Assembly: GCA_005239165.1 (NCBI GenBank)
Contig: RAPG01000013.1
Span: forward strand, 1-64,000
Reading direction: 5' to 3'
Origin: Allopusillimonas ginsengisoli
Lineage (GTDB): Bacteria > Pseudomonadota > Gammaproteobacteria > Burkholderiales > Burkholderiaceae_B
Length of the DNA: 64,000 nucleotides
Shown: positions 55,720 through 62,463 of the stretch, in pieces
Position numbering within the stretch: the stretch's first letter is position 1
Layout: each line of letters begins with the position of its first letter
Made by a program: the position numbers and the translations under genes
The notes under the pieces: model-generated
Databases searched by the model: none
The model's input: only the letters and a program-made list of their open reading frames with translations
Told to the model about the DNA's origin: nothing

Positions 55720-55900
55720 GGGGGATTATTACATGTTGATGTCGCAGCAGCGGCTGTACGCTTATGCCCGCCCAGTGACGTTCAGAGATTTTGAGTTGTT
55801 TGCTGAGATCAGGCGCGTCGTCGACTTCGATGCCCAGGTTGCGCACTATACGTTCCAGCGTGGTGTGACTTGCAGGTGCTGTACGACGCTTCCTTTCCAC
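55720..55900 (-). pseudogene. Remnant of a tyrosine recombinase (integrase) C-terminus
   Basis: The minus-strand frame reads SHTTLERIVRNLGIEVDDAP followed by DLSKQLKI. This resembles the last residues of site-specific tyrosine integrases (GHT-LESTVRYLGIEVDDAL type), which end with the catalytic tyrosine region and a short acidic tail. The tyrosine position is N here, and no upstream integrase sequence is left. It marks the edge of a patch of mobile or decayed genes. Confidence 0.45.
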
Positions 55901-55972
55901 CTGAAGGTAGTAACAATCGTCGTCTTGTATAAGTTCTAGTCACACGCTACATACTTGCGTACACTTCCTTAC

Positions 55973-56587
55973 ATGCTACGTATAGATAATCTCAGCAAGC
56001 GCTATCACGACCATCTTGTATTTCAGGGGCTAACTCATAGGTTCTCCTATGGGTGCATGGCGCTGTGCGAAGAAGACAGCACCGGCAAGTCCAGTTTGCT
56101 GGGCATTATTGCGGGCGTTATCGCACCGGATGCCGGAGACGTCTGGGTCGATGGGCATTCGCTAACCCAAGCGCCACAACAAGCCAAAGCCCGCATAGCT
56201 TATGTGCCCGACGATTGTCTGGCGTTTCCTACCCAGACAGGGCGTGAGTATCTCGAAAAAGTAGCCGCAGAAAAAAACACAACACTCGACGATGCTGTGC
56301 TTGATCTGGCATACGAACTGGGGCTGGAGCCGCATCTGGACAAGCGCTTCGAGCAGATGTCGACGGGCACGCGGCGCAAGGTCTTCCTGACTGCCGCTGC
56401 CTTGGGCGACCCGGCCGTCATTATTGCCGACGGCCCCAGCAACGGGCTAGACGCGCAGGCTCGCGCTGTATTGGCCGAGCAGTTTAAAACCTGGTCGCAA
56501 GATCGTATTGTGCTGTTTGCCAGCCACGATGCTGAGCTGGTACAGGCTTGCGGGGCAACGACAATTAACGTTGCTGAACTGCGTTAA
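55973..56587 (+). CDS. Isolated ABC transporter ATPase with degenerate motifs
   Basis: A 204-residue ABC-type ATPase (CcmA/bacitracin-export-like outline). The Walker A loop is EEDSTGKSS (33-41), keeping GKS but losing two of the usual glycines. The signature is MSTGTRRK. Walker B is VIIADGPSNGLD, with glycine 154 in place of the catalytic glutamate. The switch histidine (FASHDAEL) is present. No membrane partner gene is adjacent. It would bind ATP weakly and hydrolyse it poorly, so it may be regulatory or decaying. An in-frame TTG at 55955 is an alternative start. Confidence 0.75.
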   Translation: MLRIDNLSKRYHDHLVFQGLTHRFSYGCMALCEEDSTGKSSLLGIIAGVIAPDAGDVWVDGHSLTQAPQQAKARIAYVPDDCLAFPTQTGREYLEKVAAEKNTTLDDAVLDLAYELGLEPHLDKRFEQMSTGTRRKVFLTAAALGDPAVIIADGPSNGLDAQARAVLAEQFKTWSQDRIVLFASHDAELVQACGATTINVAELR

Positions 56588-56618
56588 ACGGCGGTGAAAG
56601 AGTAGCCTTGCGGCAGCT

Positions 56619-56774
56619 TTATGGAAATTGCCTGAGCAGATCGAGAACATGTACGATGCTTTGCAGAGCCAGTTCGGCAATGTGGGTCGTGTGTGGATCC
56701 TGTTCCAGCAGATAATCATAGAGACCAAGCAGATCGGATTCTGCGTCCTCTGTAAAGCGGACTGAATAGCTCAC
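56619..56774 (-). pseudogene. Truncated ParE/RelE-family toxin
   Basis: The 51-residue product SYSVRFTEDAESDLLGLYDYLLEQ ... SIVHVLDLLRQFP (first part shown) matches the N-terminal half of ParE toxins (about 95-100 aa). It ends at TAA where relatives continue FSCRKA; the codons after the stop still read SCRKA before similarity fades. The GTG start overlaps the antitoxin stop by GTGA, the usual ParDE coupling. The toxin is almost certainly inactive. Confidence 0.65.
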
Positions 56775-57046
56775 TGTACGCCGCGCTTTTCCTTGGCCTG
56801 TTTCAAACTTGACCACAGCTGATCCAGTACCGTGTCAGGCTCGACGTAACGCCCGGATTTATGCGACTTTTCACGTGACGCAAGGCCACGAGCCAGAAAC
56901 TCGGCTTGGTGTTTGCGCAATTCTATCTGGACGCGGACGGAGTATTCGATTAGCTCGGACAGGGTTTCGCCATCATACAACGCCTCTTCGGCATCGTGAC
57001 GAAGCTGTGGGTCAACACCTAATGAAGACAGTGTGGCAGTTTTCAT
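56771..57046 (-). CDS. ParD-like antitoxin partner
   Basis: A 91-residue protein with LSSLGVDPQLRHDAEEAL, then DGETLSELIEYSVRVQIELR, a ribbon-helix-helix-type N-terminus, and a charged C-terminus (LDQLWSSLKQAKEKRGVQ) of the kind that wraps the toxin. It overlaps the toxin start by four bases. With the toxin broken it may persist as an orphan repressor. The start at 57046 is preferred; the frame extends to 57082. Confidence 0.65.
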   Translation of the reverse strand: MKTATLSSLGVDPQLRHDAEEALYDGETLSELIEYSVRVQIELRKHQAEFLARGLASREKSHKSGRYVEPDTVLDQLWSSLKQAKEKRGVQ

Positions 57047-57125
57047 TGCAAGCTCGTAAATGTAAATGTATTGCTTTTGCAAAGCATTTTGCTGAGTAGG
57101 TTCGGTTGTGGCAATGTTTGGCGGG

Positions 57126-58667
57126 CTACGAGCGGGGGGGCGTCTCAGCCAAAATAGCCCGCGCGTGGTCGGTTAGGCGATATTTTTGCAGACGACTGTT
57201 TGGCGTGTTTGGCAAGGTCATTTGAATAATATTTTGATCTAGCAAACGGCGAATTTGTCGGTGTAATGCGCCAGAAACGCGCTTGTGCCCAAGTCGTTGA
57301 GCGAGTTCTGCTTTGCCGGCAGCGTTGTCAATAAGCAGCAAAACGACTCTAGCCGCCAGACCTGACTCTAGCCGTGACTCTAGCCTCGACTCTAGCCCTG
57401 ACTGTAGCCTAAGCCGTGACTCTAGCCTTGGTGCCACGCCTGATGCGACGCTGGGTTGAGCAGAATTAGCCATAAAGAGCGTTGGCTCGGACACAGCTGT
57501 TGCACCAGGAATGGTTGCAATCGGAATGTTCAGAAAGATTGTCACACGCAGATGCATGCCGATCTCTTCAATGGTGGGTTCTGGTAGGCCCAGTTCTTGT
57601 GCTTCGCAAAAAATTCGGCTTACGCCGCTGCCCCATTGCTCGATGAGTTTCAGTTCTCGAAAGACACGCGCTATTACTCGGTTGCGCAGGTTGGAAACAC
57701 CAAGTTTCATTGCCTCAACAGTCATGCCTGGGACAAGGATACCGGGGCTTTCTACTTCGATACGGTCGTCGAAGAATGCAACTCGTATCGGCGCGCCGCG
57801 GTGGGAGTAGTCTGTATGTACGAGCGCATTGATGACAACCTCCCGCAAAATTAATAAAGGAATGCTCCAGACATCCTTGCGTCGAAACTCGGAGAAATCG
57901 GCACCCCGCATAGCGTGCTTTTTCAGAAACACCATGATTTGCTCAACGCATTCTGGCAGATGGGCATGGATCTCTATGTGGTCAAGAATACGTGCTTTGT
58001 TGGTGCCTATAAATCGCCCGCACTGTATCCAGGCGTCAGGGAAATGTCGTTCACGATTTCTGCCGAAAAGCAGGATAGCGCCCTTGGTGGGAACCAACCG
58101 ACCTTGTTCATGCGTTAGTAATCGTAGGGTCAGTAGCGCTTGTTCCGTTAATACCCGTTGGTCTCCAAACAGACGCTGTGCTGCGTTTATGTCTAGGTCA
58201 GCCACAGTTAATTCAGGCATTGGCTGTTCATCAAATATGACGCCTGTCGATGTGCGTTGCAGTTCGGCTATTAGCTCAGGGCCCGCCTGGCGGTTACTAG
58301 AGTCCAAACGGACGTAAACACCCTTTTCACGACCCTCACTCGTTATGTAATGTGGACGCGCGCTACTGGGGAAGGCTTCAACCATCAGGATATTTTTCCC
58401 TTTATAGGTCAGTATTTCGACATTGGGTAGCAGGTGTGGCCTGACTGAGTCAGTAATTAAATTGCAGAGGCGCTCTTCTTCGTCTAATGGTTGTTCGATG
58501 CCGATGACTTTGCCGGCATCGTCTACACCAACAAGCAAGCGCCCACCGGCGCTGTTGGCGAACGCCACCAGCGTCTTGATTACGTTGCGAGGCGACGACA
58601 GATCACGCTTAAATTCTAACGTTTTGCCCTCAAGGGTTGTAAGCAGTTGGGGGATTGGTGGGTTCAT
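57126..58667 (-). CDS. AlbA_2 / Schlafen-type ATP-binding regulator with LESR repeats
   Basis: A 513-residue protein starting with an AlbA_2 (Divergent AAA_4) domain (TLEFKRDLSSPRNVIKTLVAF, GRLLVGVDDAGKVIGIEQP), followed by an ATPase-type C domain (LREVVINALVHTDYSHRGAP, FFDDRIEVESPG) and a winged-helix-like end. Between them, about residues 410-440, lies a repeat LESR/LESG/LQSG encoded by a 12-base tandem repeat. Such proteins are predicted transcription regulators or defence-associated and are often in variable regions. A longer start at 58691 (TTG) is possible. Confidence 0.8.
   Translation of the reverse strand: MNPPIPQLLTTLEGKTLEFKRDLSSPRNVIKTLVAFANSAGGRLLVGVDDAGKVIGIEQPLDEEERLCNLITDSVRPHLLPNVEILTYKGKNILMVEAFPSSARPHYITSEGREKGVYVRLDSSNRQAGPELIAELQRTSTGVIFDEQPMPELTVADLDINAAQRLFGDQRVLTEQALLTLRLLTHEQGRLVPTKGAILLFGRNRERHFPDAWIQCGRFIGTNKARILDHIEIHAHLPECVEQIMVFLKKHAMRGADFSEFRRKDVWSIPLLILREVVINALVHTDYSHRGAPIRVAFFDDRIEVESPGILVPGMTVEAMKLGVSNLRNRVIARVFRELKLIEQWGSGVSRIFCEAQELGLPEPTIEEIGMHLRVTIFLNIPIATIPGATAVSEPTLFMANSAQPSVASGVAPRLESRLRLQSGLESRLESRLESGLAARVVLLLIDNAAGKAELAQRLGHKRVSGALHRQIRRLLDQNIIQMTLPNTPNSRLQKYRLTDHARAILAETPPRS
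57345..57427. repeat. 12-base tandem repeat (GACTCTAGCC core) inside the AlbA_2 gene
   Basis: The word GACTCTAGCC or a one-base variant recurs at 57345, 57364, 57376, 57388, 57400 and 57417, mostly with 12-base spacing. On the coding strand it gives LESR-like tetrapeptides in the linker before the C-terminal winged helix. Units can be gained or lost without shifting the frame. Confidence 0.85.
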
Positions 58668-58691
58668 CTTAATCGTTGGCTTTGGCACCAA

Positions 58692-59137
58692 GGAGTTTGG
58701 CTAGTATTTCAATATTATCAACGACTGGTCGATAGCTGCGTTCCCGAGGATTAACGTAAATCAATTAGTCCACAAGAACTTTTAGGTGCTGTGTTTTTTT
58801 AGTTTTTATGTGCTGATCATTCCGTCATACCTCGCGTTCGATCAAGCTTGAACCTTCATCTGCATCAGGCACAAGCATTTGGTTGTAACTGGCCTGTGGC
58901 TGGCAACATTAAACAAGTCCAGCCTCCCAGAGGGTTTTGTTTTTATTGAAAAAGTTTGATCAGCAGGGCGCACAGCAACATGTGCCCGAAATCATGTCAG
59001 GCCGCGTGTGTGCGCCCCAGCAGGGGTTACGCAGGTAGATGGCCAGATGCCAAGGAAAAGGGGCCGACCTCGCAGTCAGCCCCAGTTATTAGCCTATAAC
59101 CGCCAAGCAGGTTGATGTTGCACAACCAGGCAGCCGC
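58692..59137. other. Intergenic region with a 9-base inverted repeat
   Basis: About 430 bases without a convincing gene. It contains a perfect inverted repeat GGGCGCACA (58966-58974) / TGTGCGCCC (59009-59017) with a 34-base loop, and the peroxiredoxin terminator at its right end. Nothing else could be assigned. Confidence 0.5.
59060..59083 (-). terminator. Rho-independent terminator of the peroxiredoxin operon
   Basis: On the minus strand GGGGCTGAC pairs with GTCGGCCCC around a short loop and is followed by TTTT. It lies 55 bases after the peroxiredoxin stop. Confidence 0.8.
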
Positions 59138-59806
59138 TTACCGTGGGTCAGGCGTCATTCGCAGGTATGGCTTGAGCTCTTTGACGCCTTTTGGAAACAT
59201 TTTTTTGGCATCGTCGGTGGACACCGATGTGGAGATGGCGACGTCTTTGCTATGACCTTCAACCCCCCAGTTTGCCGGTGTAGCCACTTTGTGGTCATGC
59301 GTGAGTTGCAGCGCATCGAGCACGCGCAGTATTTCATTGAAGTTACGGCCCACGCTCATCGGGTAGATGAGTATCAGGCTGATCTTTTTTTCGGGGGAGA
59401 TCAGAAAGACATTGCGCACAGTCTGGTTATCGACGGGTGTGCGTGTGGAGACATCACCGGAGGCGCCGGCGGGCAACATGTTATAGAGCTTGGCAACCTT
59501 TAAGTCGACATCACCAATAATTGGATAATTGGGTGCAGTGCCTTGGGTTTCGCCGATGTCTTGGGCCCATTTTTTGTGATCCTCTACAGAGTCGACAGAA
59601 ACAGCAAGAATTTTGGCGTTGCGTTTATCGTATTCTGCCTTTGTGCCAGCCATAAAGCCTAGCTCGGTGGTGCAAATTGGCGTGAAGTCTTTGGGGTGTG
59701 AAAACAATACACCCCAAGAGTTACCCAGCCACTTGTGAAAACTGATTTTTCCTTCGGAGGTTTCGGCTTCGAAATCGGGTGCAATATCACCTATTCTTAA
59801 CGACAT
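59138..59806 (-). CDS. 1-Cys peroxiredoxin (Prx6 type)
   Basis: A 222-residue thiol peroxidase that reduces peroxides. The Prx signature is HPKDFTPICTTELG, with the peroxidatic cysteine. The length and the C-terminal domain (DHKVATPANWGVEGH, VKELKPYLRMTPDP) are those of the Prx6/1-Cys group, which lacks the second cysteine. The ATG follows AAGGAG. It is the last gene of a MarR-DUF1398-peroxiredoxin operon, 39 bases behind the DUF1398 gene. Confidence 0.92.
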   Translation of the reverse strand: MSLRIGDIAPDFEAETSEGKISFHKWLGNSWGVLFSHPKDFTPICTTELGFMAGTKAEYDKRNAKILAVSVDSVEDHKKWAQDIGETQGTAPNYPIIGDVDLKVAKLYNMLPAGASGDVSTRTPVDNQTVRNVFLISPEKKISLILIYPMSVGRNFNEILRVLDALQLTHDHKVATPANWGVEGHSKDVAISTSVSTDDAKKMFPKGVKELKPYLRMTPDPR

Positions 59807-59845
59807 GCTAACTACTCCTTTTGGTTATTAACAGCAAATTAGGTA

Positions 59846-60277
59846 CTACTTTTCGACAGAGAAAACGATGTCTACTTCCGGATATGTCTCCACGTATGAC
59901 TCATCGAGACACCCGTAATAAGTGACTGTACGTGCGATAAAGTCGACACCGTAGCGAATCACCCCTGCACGCCAGGAGGCCATCAAAAATTGTTCAAACG
60001 TGCTGTTCCCAGCCTGATCGACGCGCAACGCCCTGATCAGTGCTGCTTGGTCAAATTGCGGTACATCAGCGGCACCGGATAACAATGGCGAACCCTGGAT
60101 GATGACCGGACCCTTATCGGTCAGATATAAGCTTTGACATGAGGGCAAAAACCATACATTGCTTTTTACGCCTGCACGGACAAGGGCCTCGGCCAAATAT
60201 GGGAAACCGCCAACCTTGGGAAGGGTGGCCATAGCTTTTTGTAATGCCGCTTCCAGGCTTTCTATTGCCGTGCTCAT
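59846..60277 (-). CDS. DUF1398 family protein (YbcV-like)
   Basis: A 143-residue protein of the DUF1398 family, with segments LPKVGGFPYLAEALVRAGV, QFDQAALIRALRVDQAG, FEQFLMASWRAGVIRYGVDF and TVTYYGCLDESYVE. No biochemical role is established for the family. The start follows AGAGG. It lies between the MarR and peroxiredoxin genes with short gaps and is expected to be induced with them under oxidative or chemical stress. Confidence 0.8.
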   Translation of the reverse strand: MSTAIESLEAALQKAMATLPKVGGFPYLAEALVRAGVKSNVWFLPSCQSLYLTDKGPVIIQGSPLLSGAADVPQFDQAALIRALRVDQAGNSTFEQFLMASWRAGVIRYGVDFIARTVTYYGCLDESYVETYPEVDIVFSVEK

Positions 60278-60329
60278 CCAGTTGCCTCTAGAAAATGTGC
60301 TGCCATAAATTTGTTGCGTGCCTTGCGAT

Positions 60330-60803
60330 TTAATCCACGGGGATATTGCTTATCTGATGAGCGTCTGCAAGCGTGTTCAACAAACTGTGAAGCGTGGCTC
60401 GTTCGTCAGAACTCAGGACACCAAAAAAATGTTCATCATTTTGATTGGCAATTTCAGTGAGCTCAGGCAAAACCTGCACGCCTTGTGGTGTCAGAGCAAG
60501 AAACCGCACACGATTGTCGCCGTCACTGGTCATGCGAGAGATCCATGCTTTCTCTTGCAGTTTGTCTAAAATTTTAGAGATCGCACCACGCGTTACCCCC
60601 ATGGCATCGGCGAGCTTGGCCGGGGTCATGTCTGCCCATCTTTGGATCTGATTTAACGCGACCCATTCGGCTACTGAAACGCTACGCTCTTGTAAAGCGC
60701 GAGCGAAGTTGCCCGAGACATTATTTGATACGAGCCGCAGCCAATAGCCCAGGTGGATATCAAGAGTTGACGAGGGCTGAACCGAAGTTTTCTGACCACA
60801 CAC
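60330..60803 (-). CDS. MarR-family transcriptional regulator
   Basis: A 157-residue winged-helix regulator: VSVAEWVALNQIQRWADMTPAKLADAMGVT is followed by RGAISKILDKLQEKAW and the wing RMTSDGDNRVRFLALTPQG. It uses a GTG start at 60803. It heads the operon with DUF1398 and 1-Cys peroxiredoxin. Twin palindromes 20-53 bases upstream of the start are the likely site of autorepression, relieved by an oxidant or aromatic ligand (inference). Confidence 0.92.
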   Translation of the reverse strand: MCGQKTSVQPSSTLDIHLGYWLRLVSNNVSGNFARALQERSVSVAEWVALNQIQRWADMTPAKLADAMGVTRGAISKILDKLQEKAWISRMTSDGDNRVRFLALTPQGVQVLPELTEIANQNDEHFFGVLSSDERATLHSLLNTLADAHQISNIPVD

Positions 60804-61128
60804 AAAGCATTCTGCCTATTTGTTTCCATGGAAATCAATATAGTTTCTATGGAAACTGATGTCAAGATCTATGCGAGGTGTGTACCGCTGTGACTACGCA
60901 CTCATCGGCGGTCTCAGGTGCAATATGGGTTGACGATGCGTGAGTGTCAGGCTCCAGGTGAGTGAGGATCACTATAGATGAGTCTTGGTTAACTCACGGT
61001 AGTAAAAAATTATCGCGGTGGTATCCTGTAAAGATAGATATACCGATGATGCAGTCGCCAGTAGCTTGGACTAGCAGCTCAAATATAACGGAGCGCGACA
61101 TAATGGGTCGACACGGCAGGCACGGAGA
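60804..61128. other. Divergent intergenic region between MarR and GH144-like genes
   Basis: About 325 bases with the MarR operators near the left end. The middle and right parts show no RNA gene or clear repeat; they presumably contain the promoter of the downstream pair. Confidence 0.45.
60823..60856. promoter_or_regulatory. Twin MarR operator palindromes
   Basis: TTTCCATGGAAA (60823-60834) and GTTTCTATGGAAAC (60843-60856, one mismatch in symmetry) have centres 21 bases apart, two helical turns. They lie just upstream of the MarR start and are typical of sites for two dimers of an autoregulator. Confidence 0.75.
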
Positions 61129-62460
61129 GTGGTGGTGAACACCATGCCACAAGGCACTCCTTTGCGTGCTCAACCTGACGTCGCACTGGGTGACGACGAC
61201 CTGCTTGATGGTCTGCAGCGGGCTGCATTTGGCTATTTTCTGCAGGCGGTTAACCCCGTCAATGGGCTTATTGCCGACACCTCGCGCGAAAACTCCCCGT
61301 GCAGCATAGGCGTTGTTGGTTTCGCGTTATCCGTCTACCCCATCGCCGTACAACGTGGCTGGATGTCGCGGGCCGATGCAGTTGAACGCAGCGTCACCGT
61401 ACTAAGTTTTTTTCACGACAGTGATCAGAGTGGACTCCCGCAGGCTACGGGTTACAAGGGTTTTTATTATCATTTTCTCGACATGCATAGCGGTACGCGC
61501 ATGTGGAGTTCCGAGCTGTCGATGATCGATACGGCATTGCTGCTGGCCGGCGCGCTGACAGCGGCCAGTTTCTTCACCGAAAACACTGCAGAAGAGACCC
61601 GCTTGCGTAAGCTGGTCGACACGCTGTACAGGCGTGTCGACTGGTCTTGGGCGCAGGACGGAAAGCCGACGCTGCGACAAGGCTGGAAGCCTGAGTGCGG
61701 GTTTTTTCATTATGGTTGGGACGGCTACAACGAGGGCATTGTGTTGTATGTGCTGGCCTTGGGCTCGCCGACGCACCCCATTAACAGCGATCACTACGCG
61801 GCGTGGACGAAGACGTACCAATGGGAAAACCTGTACGACATTGATTTTTTATACGCTGGACCGCTATTTATTCACCAGTTTTCCCACGCCTGGCTCGACT
61901 TTCGCGGTATTCGCGATCAGTTCATGCGCGAGAAGCACTGTGATTATTTCGAGAATAGTCGGCGTGCTACACAAGTGCAGCGCGAATATACGCGGCGCAA
62001 TCCGCACAGTTTCAGGAGTTACGATGAAGATTGCTGGGGACTGACGGCCTGCGATGGCCCTAGCCAGCAACAGCCTGAACTGGCGCACGAACGCCGCCGT
62101 TTGTTCGGTTATGCCGCGCGCGGCGTGCCATACGGCCCTGATGATGGCACGCTTAGCGGCTGGGCCGCGTTGGCATCGCTTCCGTTCGCACCCGAAGACG
62201 CTTTACGCGCAGCGCGGCGCATGCTGGCTCGCTATCCCGAGATGTTGCCCGGCGGGCAGTACGCCAGCAGCTTCAATCCAGGTTTGGCCAAGGCGGAACA
62301 CGCCGCGTGGGTCTCGGCCGGCCACTACGGCCTCGACCAGGGCATCGTGCTGATGATGATTGAAAACTATCGCAGTGGACTCATTTGGCAGCTGCTGCGG
62401 GGCTGTCCCGCGATTCGCTCAGGCCTGCGCCGTGCGGGCTTTCGCGGCGGATGGTTATAG
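61129..62460 (+). CDS. Glycoside hydrolase family 144-like (glucoamylase-like) protein
   Basis: A 443-residue protein with an (alpha/alpha)6-barrel pattern of the glycoamylase-like/GH144 family, whose members cut beta-1,2-glucans: LQRAAFGYFLQAVNPVNGLIAD, GFALSVYPIAVQRGW, GFYYHFLDMHSGTRMWSSELS, HQFSHAWLDFRG and GLDQGIVLMMIENYRSG. No signal peptide is seen, so it should act in the cytoplasm or need another export route. The FAD oxidoreductase gene starts three bases after its stop, so the two are co-transcribed. Start choice: GTG at 61129, with an ATG at 61144 as an alternative. Confidence 0.8.
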   Translation: MVVNTMPQGTPLRAQPDVALGDDDLLDGLQRAAFGYFLQAVNPVNGLIADTSRENSPCSIGVVGFALSVYPIAVQRGWMSRADAVERSVTVLSFFHDSDQSGLPQATGYKGFYYHFLDMHSGTRMWSSELSMIDTALLLAGALTAASFFTENTAEETRLRKLVDTLYRRVDWSWAQDGKPTLRQGWKPECGFFHYGWDGYNEGIVLYVLALGSPTHPINSDHYAAWTKTYQWENLYDIDFLYAGPLFIHQFSHAWLDFRGIRDQFMREKHCDYFENSRRATQVQREYTRRNPHSFRSYDEDCWGLTACDGPSQQQPELAHERRRLFGYAARGVPYGPDDGTLSGWAALASLPFAPEDALRAARRMLARYPEMLPGGQYASSFNPGLAKAEHAAWVSAGHYGLDQGIVLMMIENYRSGLIWQLLRGCPAIRSGLRRAGFRGGWL

Positions 62461-62463
62461 CGC

